Shown: positions 54,083 to 64,000 of the stretch, piece after piece
Position numbering within the stretch: the first letter of the stretch is position 1
How the letters are laid out: each line of letters starts with the position of its first letter
DNA from: Prosapia bicincta
Lineage: Eukaryota > Arthropoda > Insecta > Hemiptera > Cercopidae
Assembly: GCA_036971475.1 (NCBI GenBank)
Contig: JBAIZL010000008.1
Coordinates: 26,907,982 to 26,971,981, forward strand
Length of the DNA: 64,000 nt
Reading direction: 5' to 3'
Notes under the pieces: model-generated
The model's database searches: none
The model's input: only the letters and a program-made list of their open reading frames with translations
Told to the model about the DNA's origin: nothing
Made by a program: the position numbers and the translations under genes

Positions 54083-56066
54083 ATCTCTGTTAATATTCAG
54101 CCAAACAAGATGTTTCTTATACGAAACGAAAGACGAAAGTCTATATTTGTATTCAAAGTTTTAAGTTTAAGAATACCATCAACGGCCTTTGAGTAATTGG
54201 CCCGAGAAAATGAGTAATTTTCGACTTTTGCGAGATAAGAAGGGGGTACCCTTCAAATTATCCTAAATTTCAATGAAAAATCGGATTTTGAGTTATATAC
54301 ATAGATTGACGCAGCTTCTAACGTATATTGACGTGGTGCCAATAGTTTTTCAAAATTTTGCCTTGTTCTTGAGTTATTGGCATTTTTGTGTAAGTAAATT
54401 ATAGTTACGATGTACTGACAGGTGCTGCTACAAGCGGATTTCTGTTGAACTATTAAACACACGAATGCTTCAAACAGCACTAAATTAAATAATTACTAGA
54501 TTTATAGAGCCAATTACTCAAAACCCGTTATATATTCCTTAACATTGAAGACAAAAACGGAAAATATACATTTTCCTCTTTCATTCAGTATAAAAAAATC
54601 TTGATGTGATAACAATTTAAAGAATAATGACGATTTGAAACTACCCTGCATGTCGTTGCTTGCTAATGTATTTCGACTGTTCTTATCGCCCTATCCTAAG
54701 ACCGTGTAACTCTTAAGCAGTTCTAGATATCGGGAATGACACATAGCCCATATATCAAGATAGTAGGAAAAAAGGCAGAAATAAAGTCCGAAACTTGATC
54801 ACAATAGTATTTACCATTATTCTAGGAAGATGAGTTCAAACACCTAGATTCATGTTTACAGCATTACAGGTTTGTTGCTATAATTGCGATTTCATAAAAT
54901 GAAGGCGCCAATTTCACACAACATTGATATAACTGTTACTTGCATTGGCTCTGTAGATAACCAAATGTTTTCAGAACATGTGAAATATTTCTCCCATCCT
55001 AAAGCCTCCGATAGAGAGTCTGTCTATATTTAAGTACGCGATCCTGCACACATGATGTCATCATCCCTGTTTCTTTATTCTACCCTACCTCCTACCCTGA
55101 AGTAATATGTTTATGCAACTATATCTGCAGACATCTTGACTGTTATTTTGTTTTAATTTACAGAAAAAATTAATATTGTTTTGATATTGTAAGAAAGAGC
55201 TTTTTCAAGTGAAACCTTTTATAGCGACGCCTACATAAACTTATTGGAAGGATATAACAATTTCTCGTCAGTATATTTTCCGTCAAGTTACGCTATGAAT
55301 CACATCAAAATGAATTAAATGATAACACATGATTTCATATTTCAGTTAATTTTGTGCTATAAGTTATAGTGTAAAACAATTGTTTTTAAACACGTAGGTT
55401 ATGTTACAAATTTTATTGAACATTGTTAAGGAAAAAGGTTATTATTAAATAGTTTTCATCAACTAAGTTTCACCGAAAGTAATGGACTACAAAGCTCAAG
55501 AGTTTTGATCAGTTAATCAATATATTAAATTATTTTAATTTCGGTATATACAATACAAATAACTCAATATAACGTTAACAATAAGTTATGTATTTTCATT
55601 TCTACAAATAAAAAAATATAGAATTTTTGCTTTCATTTAGTATAGAAAAAAGCTAGTTGTGATGAATAATTAAAATATATGATTGTTTTTAAAATGCCTT
55701 TTATATTGCTGCTTTAACACGTAGTCTGGATGTGATTTATCACTTTAAAAGCGTAAAACTCTTAATACATCAGACATATCAGTCTTAAATGTTTGTCATT
55801 TGGTTTACTTAGTCATTTTTCATCGTTATAGTTATAGAAAAGTGTTAAAAAAAGAAAGAAATGCATTTTTTCAAAATACCTATATTTCAAGAAAATTAAT
55901 TTTTATACACATCTGAAGATAGGAAATCATTATCGAAACAACTTGTGAAAATTTGAATTTGATATCGTAAACGGTTTATGAAGTATACGCGTTTAAAGTG
56001 ATAAAAATACAGCCTGGTTTTACATTTCCAGGTTTGCACGATGCAAGCCCTTTTTAAAACAGTCAT
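54083..56066. repeat. satellite unit 2
   Basis: 1984 bp. Shares AAGAATACCATCAACGG with unit 1 only; has GATAACAATTT, GAAACTACC, TCTGTAGATAACC, TTTCACCGAAAG and GGTATATACAAT. Confidence 0.97.
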
Positions 56067-58051
56067 ATCTCTGTTAATATTCAGCCAAACAAGATGTTTC
56101 TTATACGAAACGAAAGACGAAAGTCTATATTTGTATTCAAAGTTTTAAGTTTAAAAATACCATAAACGGCCTTTGAGTAATTGGCCCGAGAAAATGAGTA
56201 ATTTTCGACTTTTGCGAGATAAGAAGGGGGTACCCTTCAAATTATCCTAAATTTCAATGAAAAATCGGATTTTGAGTTATATACATAGATTGACGCAGCT
56301 TCTAACGTATATTGACGTGGTGCCAATAGTTTTTCAAAATTTTGCCTTGTTCTTGAGTTATTGGCATTTTTGTGTAAGTAAATTATAGTTACGATGTACT
56401 GACAGGTGCTGCTACAAGCGGATTTCTGTTGAACTATTAAACACACGAATGCTTCAAACAGCACTAAATTAAATAATTACTAGATTTATAGAGCCAATTA
56501 CTCAAAACCCGTTATATATTCCTTAACATTGAAGACAAAAACGGAAAATATACATTTTCCTCTTTCATTCAGTATAAAAAAATCTTGATGTGATAAAAAT
56601 TTAAAGAATAATGACGATTTGAAAACTACCCTGCATGTCGTTGCTTGCTAATGTATTTCGACTGTTCTTATCGCCCTATCCTAAGACCGTGTAACTCTTA
56701 AGCAGTTCTAGATATCGGGAATGACACATAGCCCATATATCAAGATAGTAGGAAAAAAGGCAGAAATAAAGTCCGAAACTTGATCACAATAGTATTTACC
56801 ATTATTCTAGGAAGATGAGTTCAAACACCTAGATTCATGTTTACAGCATTACAGGTTTGTTGCTATAATTGCGATTTCATAAAATGAAGGCGCCAATTTC
56901 ACACAACATTGATATAACTGTTACTTGCATTGGCTCTGTAGATAACCAAATGTTTTCAGAACATGTGAAATATTTCTCCCATCCTAAAGCCTCCGATAGA
57001 GAGTCTGTCTATATTTAAGTACGCGATCCTGCACACATGATGTCATCATCCCTGTTTCTTTATTCTACCCTACCTCCTACCCTGAAGTAATATGTTTATG
57101 CAACTATATCTGCAGACATCTTGACTGTTATTTTGTTTTAATTTACAGAAAAAATTAATATTGTTTTGATATTGTAAGAAAGAGCTTTTTCAAGTGAAAC
57201 CTTTTATAGCGACGCCTACATAAACTTATTGGAAGGATATAACAATTTCTCGTCAGTATATTTTCCGTCAAGTTACGCTATGAATCACATCAAAATGAAT
57301 TAAATGATAACACATGATTTCATATTTCAGTTAATTTTGTGCTATAAGTTATAGTGTAAAACAATTGTTTTTAAACACGTAGGTTATGTTACAAATTTTA
57401 TTGAACATTGTTAAGGAAAAAGGTTATTATTAAATAGTTTTCATCAACTAAGTTTCACTGAAAGTAATGGACTACAAAGCTCAAGAGTTTTGATCAGTTA
57501 ATCAATATATTAAATTATTTTAATTTCGGTATTTACAATACAAATAACTCAATATAACGTTAACAATAAGTTGTGTATTTTCATTTCTACAAATAAAAAA
57601 ATATAGAATTTTTGCTTTCATTTAGTATAGAAAAAAGCTAGTTGTGATGAATAATTAAAATATATGTTTGTTTTTAAAATGCCTTTTATATTGCTGCTTT
57701 AACATGTAGTCTGGATGTGATTTATCACTTTAAAAGCGTAAAACTCTTAATACATCAGACATATCAGTCTTAAATGTTTGTCATTTGGTTTACTTAGTCA
57801 TTTTTCATCGTTATAGTTATAGAAAAGTGTTAAAAAAAGAAAGAAATGCATTTTTTCAAAATACCTATATTTCAAGAAAATTAATTTTTATACACATCTG
57901 AAGATAGGAAATCATTATCGAAACAACTTGTGAAAATTTGAATTTGATATCGTAAACGGTTTATGAAGTATACGCGTTTAAAGTGATAAAAATACAGCCT
58001 GGTTTTACATTTCCAGGTTTGCACGATGCAAGCCCTTTTTAAAACAGTCAT
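56067..58051. repeat. satellite unit 3
   Basis: 1985 bp. Has GATAAAAATTT with GAAAACTACC, as in unit 1, but TCTGTAGATAACC as in unit 2; private AACATGTAGTC and ATATGTTTGTT. Confidence 0.97.
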
Positions 58052-60035
58052 ATCTCTGTTAATATTCAGCCAAACAAGATGTTTCTTATACGAAACGAAA
58101 GACGAAAGTCTATATTTGTATTCAAAGTTTTAAGTTTAAAAATACCATAAACGGCCTTTGAGTAATTGGCCCGAGAAAATGAGTAATTTTCGACTTTTGC
58201 GAGATAAGAAGGGGGTACCCTTCAAATTATCCTAAATTTCAATGAAAAATCGGATTTTGAGTTATATACATAGATTGACGCAGCTTCTAACGTATATTGA
58301 CGTGGTGCCAATAGTTTTTCAAAATTTTGCCTTGTTCTTGAGTTATTGGCATTTTTGTGTAAGTAAATTATAGTTACGATGTACTGACAGGTGCTGCTAC
58401 AAGCGGATTTCTGTTGAACTATTAAACACACGAATGCTTCAAACAGCACTAAATTAAATAATTACTAGATTTATAGAGCCAATTACTCAAAACCCGTTAT
58501 ATATTCCTTAACATTGAAGACAAAAACGGAAAATATACATTTTCCTCTTTCATTCAGTATAAAAAAATCTTGATGTGATAACAATTTAAAGAATAATGAC
58601 GATTTGAAACTACCCTGCATGTCGTTGCTTGCTAATGTATTTCGACTGTTCTTATCGCCCTATCCTAAGACCGTGTAACTCTTAAGCAGTTCTAGATATC
58701 GGGAATGACACATAGCCCATATATCAAGATAGTAGGAAAAAAGGCAGAAATAAAGTCCGAAACTTGATCACAATAGTATTTACCATTATTCTAGGAAGAT
58801 GAGTTCAAACACCTAGATTCATGTTTACAGCATTACAGGTTTGTTGCTATAATTGCGATTTCATAAAATGAAGGCGCCAATTTCACACAACATTGATATA
58901 ACTGTTACTTGCATTGGCTCTGTCGATAACCAAATGTTTTCAGAACATGTGAAATATTTCTCCCATCCTAAAGCCTCCGATAGAGAGTCTGTCTATATTT
59001 AAGTACGCGATCCTGCACACATGATGTCATCATCCCTGTTTCTTTATTCTACCCTACCTCCTACCCTGAAGTAATATGTTTATGCAACTATATCTGCAGA
59101 CATCTTGACTGTTATTTTGTTTTAATTTACAGAAAAAATTAATATTGTTTTGATATTGTAAGAAAGAGCTTTTTCAAGTGAAACCTTTTATAGCGACGCC
59201 TACATAAACTTATTGGAAGGATATAACAATTTCTCGTCAGTATATTTTCCGTCAAGTTACGCTATGAATCACATCAAAATGAATTAAATGATAACACATG
59301 ATTTCATATTTCAGTTAATTTTGTGCTATAAGTTATAGTGTAAAACAATTGTTTTTAAACACGTAGGTTATGTTACAAATTTTATTGAACATTGTTAAGG
59401 AAAAAGGTTATTATTAAATAGTTTTCATCAACTAAGTTTCACTGAAAGTAATGGACTACAAAGCTCAAGAGTTTTGATCAGTTAATCAATATATTAAATT
59501 ATTTTAATTTCGGTATTTACAATACAAATAACTCAATATAACGTTAACAATAAGTTATGTATTTTCATTTCTACAAATAAAAAAATATAGAATTTTTGCT
59601 TTCATTTAGTATAGAAAAAAGCTAGTTGTGATGAATAATTAAAATATATGATTGTTTTTAAAATGCCTTTTATATTGCTGCTTTAACACGTAGTCTGGAT
59701 GTGATTTATCACTTTAAAAGCGTAAAACTCTTAATACATCAGACATATCAGTCTTAAATGTTTGTCATTTGGTTTACTTAGTCATTTTTCATCGTTATAG
59801 TTATAGAAAAGTGTTAAAAAAAGAAAGAAATGCATTTTTTCAAAATACCTATATTTCAAGAAAATTAATTTTTATACACATCTGAAGATAGGAAATCATT
59901 ATCGAAACAACTTGTGAAAATTTGAATTTGATATCGTAAACGGTTTATGAAGTATACGCGTTTAAAGTGATAAAAATACAGCCTGGTTTTACATTTCCAG
60001 GTTTGCACGATGCAAGCCCTTTTTAAAACAGTCAT
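58052..60035. repeat. satellite unit 4
   Basis: 1984 bp. GATAACAATTT, GAAACTACC, TCTGTCGATAACC, TTTCACTGAAAG, ATAAGTTATGT. Confidence 0.97.
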
Positions 60036-62019
60036 ATCTCTGTTAATATTCAGCCAAACAAGATGTTTCTTATACGAAACGAAAGACGAAAGTCTATATT
60101 TGTATTCAAAGTTTTAAGTTTAAAAATACCATAAACGGCCTTTGAGTAATTGGCCCGAGAAAATGAGTAATTTTCGACTTTTGCGAGATAAGAAGGGGGT
60201 ACCCTTCAAATTATCCTAAATTTCAATGAAAAATCGGATTTTGAGTTATATACATAGATTGACGCAGCTTCTAACGTATATTGACGTGGTGCCAATAGTT
60301 TTTCAAAATTTTGCCTTGTTCTTGAGTTATTGGCATTTTTGTGTAAGTAAATTATAGTTACGATGTACTGACAGGTGCTGCTACAAGCGGATTTCTGTTG
60401 AACTATTAAACACACGAATGCTTCAAACAGCACTAAATTAAATAATTACTAGATTTATAGAGCCAATTACTCAAAACCCGTTATATATTCCTTAACATTG
60501 AAGACAAAAACGGAAAATATACATTTTCCTCTTTCATTCAGTATAAAAAAATCTTGATGTGATAACAATTTAAAGAATAATGACGATTTGAAACTACCCT
60601 GCATGTCGTTGCTTGCTAATGTATTTCGACTGTTCTTATCGCCCTATCCTAAGACCGTGTAACTCTTAAGCAGTTCTAGATATCGGGAATGACACATAGC
60701 CCATATATCAAGATAGTAGGAAAAAAGGCAGAAATAAAGTCCGAAACTTGATCACAATAGTATTTACCATTATTCTAGGAAGATGAGTTCAAACACCTAG
60801 ATTCATGTTTACAGCATTACAGGTTTGTTGCTATAATTGCGATTTCATAAAATGAAGGCGCCAATTTCACACAACATTGATATAACTGTTACTTGCATTG
60901 GCTCTGTCGATAACCAAATGTTTTCAGAACATGTGAAATATTTCTCCCATCCTAAAGCCTCCGATAGAGAGTCTGTCTATATTTAAGTACGCGATCCTGC
61001 ACACATGATGTCATCATCCCTGTTTCTTTATTCTACCCTACCTCCTACCCTGAAGTAATATGTTTATGCAACTATATCTGCAGACATCTTGACTGTTATT
61101 TTGTTTTAATTTACAGAAAAAATTAATATTGTTTTGATATTGTAAGAAAGAGCTTTTTCAAGTGAAACCTTTTATAGCGACGCCTACATAAACTTATTGG
61201 AAGGATATAACAATTTCTCGTCAGTATATTTTCCGTCAAGTTACGCTATGAATCACATCAAAATGAATTAAATGATAACACATGATTTCATATTTCAGTT
61301 AATTTTGTGCTATAAGTTATAGTGTAAAACAATTGTTTTTAAACACGTAGGTTATGTTACAAATTTTATTGAACATTGTTAAGGAAAAAGGTTATTATTA
61401 AATAGTTTTCATCAACTAAGTTTCACCGAAAGTAATGGACTACAAAGCTCAAGAGTTTTGATCAGTTAATCAATATATTAAATTATTTTAATTTCGGTAT
61501 ATACAATACAAATAACTCAATATAACGTTAACAATAAGTTATGTATTTTCATTTCTACAAATAAAAAAATATAGAATTTTTGCTTTCATTTAGTATAGAA
61601 AAAAGCTAGTTGTGATGAATAATTAAAATATATGATTGTTTTTAAAATGCCTTTTATATTGCTGCTTTAACACGTAGTCTGGATGTGATTTATCACTTTA
61701 AAAGCGTAAAACTCTTAATACATCAGACATATCAGTCTTAAATGTTTGTCATTTGGTTTACTTAGTCATTTTTCATCGTTATAGTTATAGAAAAGTGTTA
61801 AAAAAAGAAAGAAATGCATTTTTTCAAAATACCTATATTTCAAGAAAATTAATTTTTATACACATCTGAAGATAGGAAATCATTATCGAAACAACTTGTG
61901 AAAATTTGAATTTGATATCGTAAACGGTTTATGAAGTATACGCGTTTAAAGTGATAAAAATACAGCCTGGTTTTACATTTCCAGGTTTGCACGATGCAAG
62001 CCCTTTTTAAAACAGTCAT
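60036..62019. repeat. satellite unit 5
   Basis: 1984 bp. Like unit 4 in its first half; TTTCACCGAAAG and GGTATATACAAT as in unit 2. Confidence 0.97.
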
Positions 62020-64000
62020 ATCTCTGTTAATATTCAGCCAAACAAGATGTTTCTTATACGAAACGAAAGACGAAAGTCTATATTTGTATTCAAAGTTTTA
62101 AGTTTAAAAATACCATAAACGGCCTTTGAGTAATTGGCCCGAGAAAATGAGTAATTTTCGACTTTTGCGAGATAAGAAGGGGGTACCCTTCAAATTATCC
62201 TAAATTTCAATGAAAAATCGGATTTTGAGTTATATACATAGATTGACGCAGCTTCTAACGTATATTGACGTGGTGCCAATAGTTTTTCAAAATTTTGCCT
62301 TGTTCTTGAGTTATTGGCATTTTTGTGTAAGTAAATTATAGTTACGATGTACTGACAGGTGCTGCTACAAGCGGATTTCTGTTGAACTATTAAACACACG
62401 AATGCTTCAAACAGCACTAAATTAAATAATTACTAGATTTATAGAGCCAATTACTCAAAACCCGTTATATATTCCTTAACATTGAAGACAAAAACGGAAA
62501 ATATACATTTTCCTCTTTCATTCAGTATAAAAAAATCTTGATGTGATAACAATTTAAAGAATAATGACGATTTGAAACTACCCTGCATGTCGTTGCTTGC
62601 TAATGTATTTCGACTGTTCTTATCGCCCTATCCTAAGACCGTGTAACTCTTAAGCAGTTCTAGATATCGGGAATGACACATAGCCCATATATCAAGATAG
62701 TAGGAAAAAAGGCAGAAATAAAGTCCGAAACTTGATCACAATAGTATTTACCATTATTCTAGGAAGATGAGTTCAAACACCTAGATTCATGTTTACAGCA
62801 TTACAGGTTTGTTGCTATAATTGCGATTTCATAAAATGAAGGCGCCAATTTCACACAACATTGATATAACTGTTACTTGCATTGGCTCTGTCGATAACCA
62901 AATGTTTTCAGAACATGTGAAATATTTCTCCCATCCTAAAGCCTCCGATAGAGAGTCTGTCTATATTTAAGTACGCGATCCTGCACACATGATGTCATCA
63001 TCCCTGTTTCTTTATTCTACCCTACCTCCTACCCTGAAGTAATATGTTTATGCAACTATATCTGCAGACATCTTGACTGTTATTTTGTTTTAATTTACAG
63101 AAAAAATTAATATTGTTTTGATATTGTAAGAAAGAGCTTTTTCAAGTGAAACCTTTTATAGCGACGCCTACATAAACTTATTGGAAGGATATAACAATTT
63201 CTCGTCAGTATATTTTCCGTCAAGTTACGCTATGAATCACATCAAAATGAATTAAATGATAACACATGATTTCATATTTCAGTTAATTTTGTGCTATAAG
63301 TTATAGTGTAAAACAATTGTTTTTAAACACGTAGGTTATGTTACAAATTTTATTGAACATTGTTAAGGAAAAAGGTTATTATTAAATAGTTTTCATCAAC
63401 TAAGTTTCACTGAAAGTAATGGACTACAAAGCTCAAGAGTTTTGATCAGTTAATCAATATATTAAATTATTTTAATTTCGGTATTTACAATACAAATAAC
63501 TCAATATAACGTTAACAATAAGTTGTGTATTTTCATTTCTACAAATAAAAAAATATAGAATTTTTGCTTTCATTTAGTATAGAAAAAAGCTAGTTGTGAT
63601 GAATAATTAAAATATATGATTGTTTTTAAAATGCCTTTTATATTGCTGCTTTAACACGTAGTCTGGATGTGATTTATCACTTTAAAAGCGTAAAACTCTT
63701 AATACATCAGACATATCAGTCTTAAATGTTTGTCATTTGGTTTACTTAGTCATTTTTCATCGTTATAGTTATAGAAAAGTGTTAAAAAAAGAAAGAAATG
63801 CATTTTTTCAAAATACCTATATTTCAAGAAAATTAATTTTTATACACATCTGAAGATAGGAAATCATTATCGAAACAACTTGTGAAAATTTGAATTTGAT
63901 ATCGTAAACGGTTTATGAAGTATACGCGTTTAAAGTGATAAAAATACAGCCTGATTTTACATTTCCAGGTTTGCACGATGCAAGCCCTTTTTAAAACAGT
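62020..64000. repeat. satellite unit 6 (cut by the window end)
   Basis: 1981 bp visible. Like unit 4/5 in its first half; TTTCACTGAAAG and ATAAGTTGTGT as in units 1 and 3; ends GCCTGATTTTAC as in unit 1. Confidence 0.97.

Larger units (their letters stand above)
52098..64000. repeat. satellite array, six head-to-tail units of 1984-1985 bp
   Basis: The phrase ATCTCTGTTAATATTCAGCC recurs at 52098, 54083, 56067, 58052, 60036 and 62020, giving spacings of 1985, 1984, 1985, 1984 and 1984. All units point the same way and match almost base for base. The window ends about three bases before the sixth unit closes, and its last bases equal the end of earlier units, so the array goes on. No transposase, RT or RNA gene is seen in the unit; AT-rich. 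Confidence 0.98.

Noticed and set aside
52098..64000. CRISPR-like or plasmid-like tandem structure
   Set aside because: Units of 1984 bp without spacers in a eukaryotic AT-rich setting; an ordinary satellite layout.

Overview
The window is eukaryotic nuclear DNA, AT-rich and gene-poor. It has GT-AG introns, many microsatellites and many broken transposable elements. The mix of BEL/Pao, pogo/Tigger, mariner, piggyBac, hAT, Ty3/gypsy and Penelope-like (PLE) elements plus an RNase-H-bearing LINE fits an arthropod, most likely an insect. I cannot name the species.

Host gene (about 5.7-42.4 kb, + strand). Nine exons with matching splice phases encode the last 458 residues of a protein read as the C-terminal half of an SLC9C-type (sperm NHE / NHE10-like) sodium/proton exchanger. 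Visible are the linker after the voltage-sensor region, a cyclic-nucleotide-binding domain (CNBD) split over exons 4-5, and the conserved tail. The exchanger and voltage-sensor exons lie off the left edge. The CNBD keeps its Gly-Glu-Leu but has Tyr where the phosphate-binding Arg normally sits.

Intron content. Intron 1 holds a 544-bp piggyBac-type MITE and a complete but dead BEL/Pao element (461-bp LTRs, ATAAT target duplication). Intron 2 holds a PLE fragment inside a 1-kb inverted repeat bounded by TA microsatellites. Intron 4 holds a mariner remnant, intron 5 a 5'-truncated LINE on the minus strand, and intron 7 a gypsy relic, a transposase scrap and a PLE split by a 954-bp hAT derivative with an exact 8-bp target duplication. 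Intron 8 holds a minus-strand PLE relic. Left of exon 1 lie two pogo/Tigger relics and two inverted-repeat elements.

Right of the gene (42.4-52.1 kb) I see no host gene: a possible 2.0-kb solo LTR inside a CA repeat, several foldback structures, a mariner-type remnant with terminal repeats, and a tRNA-like/SINE-head sequence.

52,098-64,000 is a head-to-tail satellite array: six units of 1984-1985 bp, continuing past the right edge.

The most unusual pattern is that several distinct PLE-type terminal repeats share one layout: a CTGATGA-like heptamer, a short stem-loop, GAAA, then a downstream GTAAGT. This resembles hammerhead ribozymes known from PLEs, next to a splice-donor-like site. A 36-nt piece of one such repeat is also found in every satellite unit. 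All homology calls are by eye from translated motifs; no database search was possible.
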